A stretch of 64,000 nucleotides of DNA, taken from positions 7,259,731 to 7,323,730 of the forward strand of contig NZ_GG657754.1 in NCBI RefSeq assembly GCF_000158915.1, written 5' to 3'. The position numbers and the translations under genes were made by a program. Below the pieces are notes generated by a model. It was not told the origin of the DNA. It worked only from the letters and a program-made list of their open reading frames with translations, and ran no database searches. Source of the stretch: Streptomyces himastatinicus ATCC 53653. GTDB taxonomy: Bacteria; Actinomycetota; Actinomycetes; Streptomycetales; Streptomycetaceae. Of the stretch, positions 17,653 to 25,110 are shown piece after piece (the first letter of the stretch is position 1; every line of letters starts with the position of its first letter).

Positions 17653-18648
17653 TCAGTTGCCGGCGCCGAGGCTGGACATGAACGCGGACGGGTACCGGTC
17701 GCCGCGCGCCGCACCCGGCGGCACCGCCTTCTCGATCTCGGCGAGGTCGTCCGCGGTGAGGATCAGCTCCATCGCGGGCAGCGCCTCGGCCAGCCGCTCG
17801 CGGGTGCGAGCGCCGACCAGCGGCACGATGTCGTCGCCCTGTGCGGCCACCCAGGCGATGGCCAGCTGGGCGACGGTGCACCCCTTCGCGTCGGCGACCC
17901 GGCGCAGCGCCTCCACGAGGGCGAGGTTGTGTTCCACGTTCCCGCTCGAGAATCGCGGGCTGAAGCCGCGGCTGTCGCCGGGGCCGGCGGTGTGGCCGAC
18001 GGCCCAGTGCCCGGAGATGAGGCCGCGGCTGAGGACGCCGTACGCGGTCAGGCCGATGCCGAGTTCCCGCAGCGTGGGCAGAATGTCCGCCTCCACCGCG
18101 CGGGAGATCAGCGAGTACTCGATCTGGAGGTCGGCGACCGGGTGCACGGCTTGCGCCCGGCGGATCGTCGCCGCGTCGACCTCCGAGAGGCCGAGGTGGC
18201 GGACGTACCCGGCGTCGATCATCTCCTTGATCGCGCCCACCGTCTCCTCGATCGGTACCGCCGGGTCCAGCCGGGCGGGACGGTAGATGTCGATGTGGTC
18301 GGTGCCCAGCCGGGTCAGCGAGTAGGCCAGGAAGTTCTTCACCGCCTCGGGACGGCCGTCCGTCCCACCGAACTCCGCGCCCGGCCCCCGCAGCATGCCG
18401 AACTTGACGCTCAGCTGGTAGTTGTCCCGATCCCGGCCGCGCAGCGCCTCGGCGAGCAGCAGCTCGTTGTGGCCCATCGCGTAGAAGTCGCCGGTGTCGA
18501 TCAGCGTGACACCGGTCTCCAGCGCGGCGTGCACGGTGGCGATGCTCTCCGCGCGGTCGGCCGCGCCGTAAGCGCCCGACATGCCCATCGCGCCCAGGCC
18601 CAGTGCGGAAGCGGCCGGGCCGGTGCTGCCCAGGGTTCGTGTCTGCAT
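17653..18648 (-). CDS. Aldo/keto reductase
   Basis: 331 residues from the ATG at 18648, which has AAGGAG six bases upstream. It shows a TIM-barrel AKR pattern: TLGSTGPAASALGLGAMGMSG at the N-terminus, the Asp/Tyr catalytic segment DTGDFYAMGHNE, a catalytic-Lys segment (VKFG) and the NADPH-binding end (GARTRERLAEAL). The YRPARLDP motif is typical of the AKR13-like group. It reduces a carbonyl with NADPH. The gene is divergent from an XRE regulator with 126 bp between the starts, so that regulator is its probable controller. Confidence 0.9.
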   Translation of the reverse strand: MQTRTLGSTGPAASALGLGAMGMSGAYGAADRAESIATVHAALETGVTLIDTGDFYAMGHNELLLAEALRGRDRDNYQLSVKFGMLRGPGAEFGGTDGRPEAVKNFLAYSLTRLGTDHIDIYRPARLDPAVPIEETVGAIKEMIDAGYVRHLGLSEVDAATIRRAQAVHPVADLQIEYSLISRAVEADILPTLRELGIGLTAYGVLSRGLISGHWAVGHTAGPGDSRGFSPRFSSGNVEHNLALVEALRRVADAKGCTVAQLAIAWVAAQGDDIVPLVGARTRERLAEALPAMELILTADDLAEIEKAVPPGAARGDRYPSAFMSSLGAGN

Positions 18649-18774
18649 CGCGTTCTCCTTCGTCGTCGTTCTGTCGGCCACTGTGCGCCCGCGCCGCGAC
18701 GTACGGGAGCGGAGCGTTCATCCTGGGAGAGCCGCTCCCTGGATCGCCTCACCCGCCGCGAGGACCATGGGGAC

Positions 18775-19635
18775 ATGCAACGTGACCAGCTCGCCGACTT
18801 CCTGCGCCGCCGCCGCGAGGCGATGCGCCCGGCCGAGGTCGGGATCGCCGACGGCCCCCGCCGCCGCACCACCGGCCTGCGCCGGGAAGAGGTGGCCACG
18901 CTCGCCGGCATGTCGGTGGACTACGTCGTACGCCTGGAACAGGGCCGCAGCAGCCAGCCCTCGGTCCAGCTGCTCGGCGCGCTGTCCCGGGCGCTGCGAC
19001 TCTCCGACGACGAGCGCGACCACCTGTTCCACCTGGCCGGTCACCGGCCCCCACCCGCCGACGGGGTGGCCCGCCTGGCCCGCGCCGGGCTGATCCGCAT
19101 GCTCGACCTGCTCGGCGACACCCCGGCCCTGGTCCTGTCCGACCTGGGCGAGGTCCTCGCCCAGAACCGGACCGCCCTCCTGCTCACGGGCGACCACACC
19201 GGCTTCTCCGGCGACCGCCGCTACATCGCATACCGCTGGTTCACCGACCCCGCAGTCCGCGCCGTCACCCCGCCCGAGGAACGGGAACGCCACGCCCGCC
19301 AGCTCGTGGCCGACCTGCGTGCGGCCGCCGGCCGCCGGACCGGCGACACCATGGTCGCCGGACTCGTCGACCGGTTGCAGGCCGCGAGTGCCGACTTCCG
19401 CCGGATCTGGGCCGAGCACGAGGTGGCGGTCCGGCGCGCCGACCGCAAGACCCTGCTGCATCCGCGGGTCGGTCGCCTGCTGATGGACTGCGAGACCCTG
19501 GTCACCCCCGACCAGGGCCAGCAGCTGCTGGTGCTCACCCCGGCGGACGCCGAGACCCGCGAGCGGCTGGAGCTGCTGCGGGTCATCGGTATCGAGGAAT
19601 TCCCCACGGGGGCAACGGGCCCGACGGCGCGGTGA
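18775..19635 (+). CDS. XRE-family regulator with MmyB-like C-terminal domain
   Basis: 286 residues. The N-terminal helix-turn-helix is strong (GLRREEVATLAGMSVDYVVRLEQG, about residues 34-58). The C-terminal two thirds match the MmyB-type ligand domain (ALVLSDLGEVLAQN; YIAYRWFTDP; LLHPRVGRLLMDCETLV). Members regulate adjacent reductases in Streptomyces; here the aldo/keto reductase is divergent. A paralogue is encoded at 52267. Confidence 0.9.
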   Translation: MQRDQLADFLRRRREAMRPAEVGIADGPRRRTTGLRREEVATLAGMSVDYVVRLEQGRSSQPSVQLLGALSRALRLSDDERDHLFHLAGHRPPPADGVARLARAGLIRMLDLLGDTPALVLSDLGEVLAQNRTALLLTGDHTGFSGDRRYIAYRWFTDPAVRAVTPPEERERHARQLVADLRAAAGRRTGDTMVAGLVDRLQAASADFRRIWAEHEVAVRRADRKTLLHPRVGRLLMDCETLVTPDQGQQLLVLTPADAETRERLELLRVIGIEEFPTGATGPTAR

Positions 19636-19797
19636 AGCGGCCGGCCATGGGCCCACGGGCGAACTCGGCGCCGCAGCAGTCCGCGCCCTACGTGATCCGC
19701 AGCGGAGTGTCCGTCGATCCAGTTCGCTCACTGCGCGTCGCTGGGCCCCGGGAGCCGGTGAGGCAATTGCCGGGCAGAACCCTTCTGGCCTGCGCAA

Positions 19798-19833
19798 ACG
19801 TCGGGGTTTGGCCGTCTGGCCGAACCCCGACGT
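19798..19833. terminator. Strong bidirectional terminator-like hairpin
   Basis: ACGTCGGGGTTTGGCC and GGCCGAACCCCGACGT form a 16-position stem with one mismatch around GTCT. It lies between the XRE gene and the convergent YoeB gene, where it could end both transcripts. Confidence 0.65.
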
Positions 19834-19882
19834 CTCACGGTTGAACGGTCATGGGCGGTGACGGTCGCCCGGCTGGGTCAAG

Positions 19883-19925
19883 GCGAACTACGCGGTCCTC
19901 TACCTCAGCCCCGCGGGTTTCGCCC
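19883..19925 (+). pseudogene. 43-bp fragment of an MFS gene
   Basis: GCGAACTACGCGGTCCTCTA and the bases after it match the 3' part of the GPH-type transporter gene at 41324-41366; the first 20 bases (19884-19903) are identical and the rest about three quarters. It encodes NYAVLYLSPAGFAP in the same register as NYAVLYISAAGFAL. It is too short to function and is a relic of a transporter copy. The remaining 19636-19968 has no gene. Confidence 0.5.
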
Positions 19926-19968
19926 CGGTGGCGCGCCCCGTGCGGACGAGAGCCGATGCCGACGAGTA

Positions 19969-20223
19969 TCAGTAGTGGTACCGGGCCTGGACGATGATCA
20001 ACTCGTCATCGGTCGGCTTGTACACGAGCCGGTGCGTGTCGTCGATCCTCCGAGACCAGTAGCCCGAAAGGTCGCCCTTCAGGGGCTCCGGCTTGCCGAT
20101 GCCCTTGAAGGGATTGCGCACGGTGTCCTTGATCAGCTTATTGATGCGTTTGACCATCTTGTGGTCGTTCTCGGCCCAGTAGGTGTAGTCCTCCCAGGCG
20201 TGTGACGTGAACGAGATCTTCAC
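19969..20223 (-). CDS. yoeB: YoeB-family toxin (ribosome-dependent mRNA endonuclease)
   Basis: 84 residues, exactly the length of Escherichia coli YoeB. The catalytic residues known for the family are at the same positions: Glu46 (KPEPLKG), Arg65 (DTHRLVYK) and the C-terminal His83-Tyr84 (ARYHY). It cleaves mRNA in the ribosomal A site when free of antitoxin. The GTG start overlaps the antitoxin stop (GTGA), so translation is coupled and the antitoxin is made first. Confidence 0.95.
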   Translation of the reverse strand: MKISFTSHAWEDYTYWAENDHKMVKRINKLIKDTVRNPFKGIGKPEPLKGDLSGYWSRRIDDTHRLVYKPTDDELIIVQARYHY

Positions 20224-20483
20224 GCCTGTCCCGCGTCGGGGTCGATCAGCTCACGCTGCTGAGCCTTGCCGTCCTCCGCCTCGGCGATGGAGTCGAGCAG
20301 GCGGCGGGCGTTCTTGGGGGAGCGCAGGAGGTGCACCGTCTCCGTCCAGGAGGTGAAGTCCTCTTCGGACATCAGGACGGCGTTGCCCTTGCGGGAGGTG
20401 ATGTGGACCGGAGCGTGGTCCTCGTTGACCTGCTCGATCAGCGGGAACAGGTTCTGGCGCGCCTCGCTGGCGGTGATGGGCAT
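20220..20483 (-). CDS. yefM: YefM-family antitoxin (Phd/YefM)
   Basis: 87 residues from the ATG at 20483, with a purine-rich GAGAGGGGG site upstream. It shows the Phd/YefM N-terminal DNA-binding fold (ITASEARQNLFPLIEQVNEDHAPVHITSRKG) and an acidic, flexible C-terminal half that wraps the toxin. It neutralises YoeB and, with it, represses the operon through TGTACA-type sites; one is present at 20502-20511. Confidence 0.95.
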   Translation of the reverse strand: MPITASEARQNLFPLIEQVNEDHAPVHITSRKGNAVLMSEEDFTSWTETVHLLRSPKNARRLLDSIAEAEDGKAQQRELIDPDAGQA

Positions 20484-20501
20484 GGCTGCCCCCTCTCTTG
20501 A

Positions 20502-20521
20502 CTTGTACAAGATATCGTACG
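20502..20521. promoter_or_regulatory. YefM-YoeB operator
   Basis: CTTGTACAAG (20502-20511) is a perfect palindrome with the TGTACA core known for YefM operators, and CGTACG at 20516-20521 is a shorter companion. They begin 19 bp before the antitoxin start, matching the long-plus-short site layout described for E. coli yefM-yoeB. Confidence 0.65.
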
Positions 20522-20552
20522 AGTTTGTCCGCGTCCACTGATCACCCTCCGG

Positions 20553-20627
20553 CCCCCTTGTGACCTGGGGTTTTGGGTGATATCTGGGTGGGATCCGTGG
20601 TTGATGCTCCCACGGTCGCGGCAAACG
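20553..20627 (+). repeat. About 75-bp direct repeat, copy D
   Basis: Matches copy C at 3981-4056 in the same orientation (CCCCCTTGTG..., GGGTTTTGGG..., GATCCGTGGTTGAYGCTCCC). It lies just upstream of the toxin-antitoxin operon. Together the copies bracket 16.6 kb. Confidence 0.7.
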
Positions 20628-20666
20628 AACCCAGCCCTTTCGGTGCTGTCGGTGAGCTGGACCGGG

Positions 20667-21572
20667 TCAGCCTGCCAGCCGGGCGAGGGCCAGCGCGTGC
20701 GCGTGGTCGAGGGAGTCGGCGGCGGCGCAAGGGATGTCCGGCTGCACGCCGGTGCCCTCCCAGTTCGTGCTGGAGACGGGGTTGACGGCGCGGCCGACCG
20801 GGATGGTGGCTTCCAGGTGTGGGTGCACGGTCCAGCCCTGGCACGGATGTGCGCCGCCGCGGGTGCGCTCGCCGACGACTACGGCGCGGCCGAGCTGCTG
20901 GAGGTCGTACGCCAGCTCCTCGGCGGCGGAGAAGGTGCTGTCGCTGGACAGTACGTACAACGGCTTGCTGCCACCGAAGCGCGTGCCGGGAACGTGCGGC
21001 AGGCTCCAGGACTGCTCGCCGCGCTCGCCGCCGTGCCAGTGCATGGTGTTGAGGTGGGTGCGCTCGTCGAGCAGGTAGCTGCAGACGAAGGCGACCGTGT
21101 CCGGGTCGCCGCCCCGGTTGGCGCGGAGGTCCACGATCAGCGCCTGGGCGCGGGAGGCCAGCGTGAGCGCGGCGCTCAGCGGTTCGGCGGCCCACTCCAG
21201 CGGAAACAGCATCGGTGCCAGCTCCACCACGGCGACGCCTCCGCCGAGCAACTCCACCCGGGGCGCGCCGCCCAGCGAGGTGGCGAAGTCCCGGCGCATG
21301 GCGTCCCGGGTGGCCGCCCCCTGCTTCGGGGCGACCGGGTCGGCGTGGTGCTTCAGTCTCAGGTGCCGGTCGCCGTTGACGGACTGCAGGTCCGCGGTGA
21401 CCAGGCGGGCGAGCTCCTCGGCGTCGTCGACGTCATAGGCCCCCTCGGCGAGGCGTCGTCGCAGCAGGCCGGCGAGCTGCTCGGCTATCTCGGGGAAGAT
21501 GTAGTGCTCGGTCAGCAGCCGAGCTGTCTCGTCGATGACAGGGGCAGGCGGAAGCTTCGTCGGAGTCGTCAT
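20667..21572 (-). CDS. S41-family (tail-specific-protease-like) peptidase
   Basis: 301 residues without signal peptide. It has the S41 core: an N-terminal helical part, LIVDLRANRGGDPDTVAFV, and the catalytic serine region SSDSTFSAAEELAYDLQQL, followed by VVVGERTRGGAHP. There is no PDZ domain, as in the short IRBP-like S41 members. It would act as a cytoplasmic serine peptidase on unknown substrates. It is divergent from an ArsR-type regulator with a long inverted repeat in the 57-bp gap. Confidence 0.88.
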   Translation of the reverse strand: MTTPTKLPPAPVIDETARLLTEHYIFPEIAEQLAGLLRRRLAEGAYDVDDAEELARLVTADLQSVNGDRHLRLKHHADPVAPKQGAATRDAMRRDFATSLGGAPRVELLGGGVAVVELAPMLFPLEWAAEPLSAALTLASRAQALIVDLRANRGGDPDTVAFVCSYLLDERTHLNTMHWHGGERGEQSWSLPHVPGTRFGGSKPLYVLSSDSTFSAAEELAYDLQQLGRAVVVGERTRGGAHPCQGWTVHPHLEATIPVGRAVNPVSSTNWEGTGVQPDIPCAAADSLDHAHALALARLAG

Positions 21573-21597
21573 GGCAGGGAGTAGAGCACCGCCCTTG

Positions 21598-21627
21598 CGA
21601 AAGCGTCAAAGAGTTTAGACACTTTCG
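21598..21627. promoter_or_regulatory. Inverted-repeat operator between S41 peptidase and ArsR genes
   Basis: CGAAAGCGTC (21598-21607) and GACACTTTCG (21618-21627) form 10-bp arms with one mismatch and a 10-bp spacer. The right arm ends two bases before the regulator's ATG, so bound repressor would block both start regions. Confidence 0.6.
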
Positions 21628-21629
21628 GA

Positions 21630-22172
21630 ATGCGCGATCAGCCTTCCTGCCTGCCGCCGCCTGAGGCCGTCCTGGAGATCGGTGCGCCTGAGCAGTTCGC
21701 GGCGCTCTCTCACCCGTTGCGTCAGCGGTTGCTCTTCGCCCTGGGTCACCGGCCTGCCACCATCAGCCAGCTTGCGGCGCAGCTCGACGCGAAGAAGGGC
21801 AATGTGGCCCACCACCTCAAAGTGCTCCGCGAAGCCGGGCTGGTCCACGTCGCCGAGACCCGCCAGGTCCGCGGCGGCACCGAGCAGTACTACCAGCGCA
21901 CGGCCCGCCACATGGTCGTCGCCGAACCCCAAGCGGCAGGCACCGCCGCGATGCTCGCCGCGGTCGCCCAGGAGCTGGACCTCTCTCCCGCTGAGACCCA
22001 CCTGACACTGCGCCACCTGCGTCTCAACCCTGCGAAGGCAAGGGAACTCGGCGAGGCCCTCGCCAAACTGGTCGACGAGGCCGAGGAAGACGCAGAGGAC
22101 CAGCCCGTGCACGGTGTGTTGGTGGCGCTCTATGAGCAGGCTCCGCCGACCGGCACCACCAGTTCCGCCTAG
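21630..22172 (+). CDS. ArsR-type winged-helix regulator
   Basis: 180 residues with the ArsR fold near the N-terminus (ALSHPLRQRLLFALGHRPATISQLAAQLDAKKGNVAHHLKVLREAGLVHV). No ArsR metal-binding Cys pair is present, so it is not a classical metal sensor. A C-terminal helical extension of about 80 residues follows. It probably represses itself and the divergent S41 peptidase through the inverted repeat at its start. No ribosome site precedes the ATG. Confidence 0.85.
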   Translation: MRDQPSCLPPPEAVLEIGAPEQFAALSHPLRQRLLFALGHRPATISQLAAQLDAKKGNVAHHLKVLREAGLVHVAETRQVRGGTEQYYQRTARHMVVAEPQAAGTAAMLAAVAQELDLSPAETHLTLRHLRLNPAKARELGEALAKLVDEAEEDAEDQPVHGVLVALYEQAPPTGTTSSA

Positions 22173-22250
22173 CAGCACCAATCGTTTCGTCGGGGTGTGC
22201 TCTGAGCGGCGATATTGCTTCGTGCACGGGGTTTGATCCAGCCCGGGAGG

Positions 22251-23279
22251 TCAAGGCCGATCGGCGATGCGGTGCGCCAACCAGGCAAGGGCGGGCGGCA
22301 TCCGGTACTCGACGGCGTGGTGTCCACCCTCGAACAGCTCGAAATGCACGATGTCGTCGGCCACTCCGACTTCCGTAAGGGCATCGCGGAAGGCCAATGC
22401 GCCCAGGTCGAGGAACCACTCGTCGTGGGTGCCGGCGTCGATCCAGATGCCGCGCTGGGAGCGGAGGGCGTCGGCGTGCGTGGTGGCCATCCGTACCGGA
22501 TCCCAGGCCAGCCAGCGTTGCCACTCGTTCTCGCGCAGGGCCCCGGTGCGGGGGTCGAAGGGAAGGGTGGGGGAGCCGTCGGGGCCTGGGGAAAAGCAGG
22601 CGGAGACGCCGAGGATCTCCAGGAGGTTCAGGTCCTCCTCCTTGATGAAGGCGGTCCGCGAGCGGAAATCATCCCACCAGCGGAAGATGTCGCCGTCGTA
22701 GGGGCGCAGTTGGCGGGCCGCGGTGAGAAAGTGCGGGTGGTACTGGGCCTCGGACAGTGAGTCGCCGGAGTGGGTGGCGAAGGCGCCGAACAGATCTGGG
22801 CGGAGCATCGAGGTGACCGTGGCGCCGAGTCCGCCGCTGGACTTGCCCGCGATGGCTCGGTGGTCGCGCGCGGGGAGCGTGCGGTAGCGGGCATCGACGT
22901 ACGGCACGACCTCTTCGCACAGGTAGGAGTGGTAGCGGCCGGTGCCGGGCGAGTCGATGAACTGGCTGCCGCCGTAGGTGGTCCAGGCGTCCACGAATAC
23001 CAGCAGCATCCCGGGCGCCTCCCCGCGGGCGAAGATCTCGTCGGCGAGCTCGGGGACTGGCTTCCGGAAGGCCGTGCGGTTGCACCAGACCGGGAGCGTT
23101 CCCGCGTAGCCGAGGAGCAGATACGTGACGGGGTAGCGGCGTTCGGGCGCATCGTCGTAGCCCGGCGGGGTGTAGACCCACAGCGGTCGTTGCGCCGGGT
23201 CGTCGAGGGGGTTGCCGCGGAGCAGCGCGCTGTCGATGACGTGTTCGTTGATGCGGTCGGCGAGCGTGAAGGTCGACAT
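22251..23279 (-). CDS. Alpha/beta-hydrolase esterase (esterase-D/EstA type)
   Basis: 342 residues from the ATG at 23279. Family landmarks: PLWVYTPPGYDDAPERRYPVTYLL, the nucleophile elbow GKSSGGLGA, and a late His in FEGGHHAVEYRMP. It hydrolyses an ester, perhaps an acylated metabolite, in the cytoplasm. The start codon lies in the sequence CATGCATG, which also contains the start codon of the divergent MarR gene, leaving two bases between the genes. Confidence 0.88.
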   Translation of the reverse strand: MSTFTLADRINEHVIDSALLRGNPLDDPAQRPLWVYTPPGYDDAPERRYPVTYLLLGYAGTLPVWCNRTAFRKPVPELADEIFARGEAPGMLLVFVDAWTTYGGSQFIDSPGTGRYHSYLCEEVVPYVDARYRTLPARDHRAIAGKSSGGLGATVTSMLRPDLFGAFATHSGDSLSEAQYHPHFLTAARQLRPYDGDIFRWWDDFRSRTAFIKEEDLNLLEILGVSACFSPGPDGSPTLPFDPRTGALRENEWQRWLAWDPVRMATTHADALRSQRGIWIDAGTHDEWFLDLGALAFRDALTEVGVADDIVHFELFEGGHHAVEYRMPPALAWLAHRIADRP

Positions 23280-23281
23280 GC

Positions 23282-23713
23282 ATGCAGAGGCTCGTGCAGC
23301 ACCTGCAGCAGAAGAAGGAGGCCGCCCTGGCGCGCCACGGCCTGAAGCTGTGGGAGTACGAGATCCTGTGGCGCCTGCGCTCGGCGGGAGAGCCCTACCG
23401 CATGGCACCTACACGTCTCGCTCAGGGACTCGGCGTCCACCCCGCCACCCTCACCAGCCGCCTCGACCGTCTGCAGTCGGCGGGCCTGATCACTCGCGAG
23501 CACGCACCTGAGGATCGCCGCAGCCTTCTCGTCGGCCTGACTCCCCAGGGAGCCGCAACGTGGGCAGCGGTGATCGATGACCAGCGGGAGGCCGGGGCCA
23601 CACTGCTCGCGCCCCTGGCCGAGAAGGAGCTGGGGCACCTGGCCGACCTCCTGCGGGTCGTGGCCCTCGCTGTCGAGGAGGACGGTCCGCCCCTCATGCC
23701 GCACGTCGACTGA
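23282..23713 (+). CDS. MarR-family regulator
   Basis: 143 residues with the MarR winged helix (MAPTRLAQGLGVHPATLTSRLDRLQSAGLITREHAPEDRRSLLVGLT, about residues 41-88). The N-terminus is short for the family, but an in-frame TGA at 23267 prevents extension. GAAGG lies about 10 bases before the ATG. It abuts the divergent esterase gene with a two-base gap, so its promoter must lie inside the esterase coding region. It is the likely controller of that esterase. Confidence 0.85.
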   Translation: MQRLVQHLQQKKEAALARHGLKLWEYEILWRLRSAGEPYRMAPTRLAQGLGVHPATLTSRLDRLQSAGLITREHAPEDRRSLLVGLTPQGAATWAAVIDDQREAGATLLAPLAEKELGHLADLLRVVALAVEEDGPPLMPHVD

Positions 23714-24064
23714 ACCTCAGCACCACCACTCAGCCGGAGCATCGATGAGTTCCTCCACTCCGGAGGAGATCAGCGGGACTCCACGACGGCCCTCAGTCAG
23801 TTCACCGATCGGTGCGGTGCGACGGGACATGCAGGTCGCGCCTGTATGTCGTTCGCGTTGAAACGTCGACGCCTGGAAGGCCAAAACGGCCGCGTAGGGA
23901 ACAGCCGTCCCGGCGGCACGGTTGCATCGACCGAGGGACCGGCGTCGCACGGCGGGGAAGGCGGAGAGCACGAGGTCGTCCGTCCACCAGGATCCGGGCC
24001 CCAGGATCGCGGTACGCCCGCCGCGCACTCGGATCACGACGTATTTCTACTGGAGGACTGTTTC
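23714..24064. other. Intergenic stretch without recognisable gene
   Basis: These 351 bp show no supported gene. A minus-strand open frame (about 23717-24037) has a plausible composition (GELTEGRRGVPLISSGVEEL near its end) but no recognised family and no ribosome site. Confidence 0.35.
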
Positions 24065-24898
24065 ATGACTGACCGGCCCTTGACGCTCATGGCAGTGCAC
24101 GCCCACCCCGATGACGAGGCCACCGGGACCGGAGGGGTCCTCGCGCGGTACGCGGCGGAGGGCATCCGGACGGTTCTCGTGACGTGTACCGACGGCGGCT
24201 GCGGTGACGGACCGGGGGGTGTCAAGCCGGGCGATCCCGGGCACGATCCGGCGGCCGTCGCCTTGATGCGCCGTCAAGAACTCAAGGCGAGCTGTGACGT
24301 CCTGAAGGTCAGCGACCTGGAGATGCTGGACTATCCCGACTCCGGGATGACGGGCTGGCCGAGCAACGACGCCCCCGGATCCTTCTGGCAGACCCCCGTG
24401 GAGGAAGGCGCCACCCGACTCGCGGCACTCATGCGGCACTACCGGCCCGATGTGGTCGTCACCTACGACGAGAACGGCTTCTACGGCCACCCCGACCACA
24501 TCCAGGCCCACCGCATCACGATGGCGGCGCTGGAGATGACCACGCTGACCCCGAAGGTGTACTGGACGACGATGCCCCACTCGGGGATGCAGCGGTTCGG
24601 CGAGATCATGCGCGAGTTTCACGAGGACATGCCGGAGCCGGATCCTGCCGAGGCCGCCGCGATGGCCGAGATCGGCCTCCCCGACGATGAGATCACCACG
24701 TGGGTGGACACCACCGCGTTCAGCGGTCAGAAGTTCGACGCACTGGCCGCGCACGCCAGTCAGGGCGAGAACATCTTCTTCCTCAAGATGGGCAAGGAGA
24801 GGTTCGGCGAGCTGATGGGCATGGAGACCTACCTACGTGTCAAGGACGCCACCGGCGCCGCCGTACCCGAGAACGACCTCTTCGCCGGGCTGCGCTGA
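24065..24898 (+). CDS. PIG-L/LmbE-family deacetylase
   Basis: 277 residues; GGAGGAC lies eight bases before the ATG. The zinc motif is intact: HAHPDDE (His14, Asp17) and the later histidines in FYGHPDHIQAHR. It is close in layout to mycothiol-pathway enzymes (MshB, Mca), which remove acetyl or cysteinyl groups from glucosaminyl-inositol, but the PIG-L family also has many secondary-metabolite members. No other mycothiol gene is nearby, so I leave it as a zinc-dependent N-deacetylase or amidase of unknown substrate. Confidence 0.85.
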   Translation: MTDRPLTLMAVHAHPDDEATGTGGVLARYAAEGIRTVLVTCTDGGCGDGPGGVKPGDPGHDPAAVALMRRQELKASCDVLKVSDLEMLDYPDSGMTGWPSNDAPGSFWQTPVEEGATRLAALMRHYRPDVVVTYDENGFYGHPDHIQAHRITMAALEMTTLTPKVYWTTMPHSGMQRFGEIMREFHEDMPEPDPAEAAAMAEIGLPDDEITTWVDTTAFSGQKFDALAAHASQGENIFFLKMGKERFGELMGMETYLRVKDATGAAVPENDLFAGLR

Positions 24899-25110
24899 TC
24901 CGCCCTGCCGACCCGACACCGCGCCCGTCCCCAAACCACCTGGCAACCGCACAGGTGGGAGACCTGCCAGCCCGCGGCTACCCTGGGGCGTCTCCGATAA
25001 CCGCTGTCAGGCGGTGTACAACCTCACCGCTTGGTGCTCCCGGCCCCTCGGCGGCGAAGATCGGCAGGGGCGGACCGACCACCGCCACAGCATCAAGAGG
25101 GGGAATGCCC

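Noticed and set aside
19750..19775. A third copy of the 132-bp repeat (GGTGAGGCAA)
   Set aside because: Only about 11 bases match and no other part of the repeat follows.
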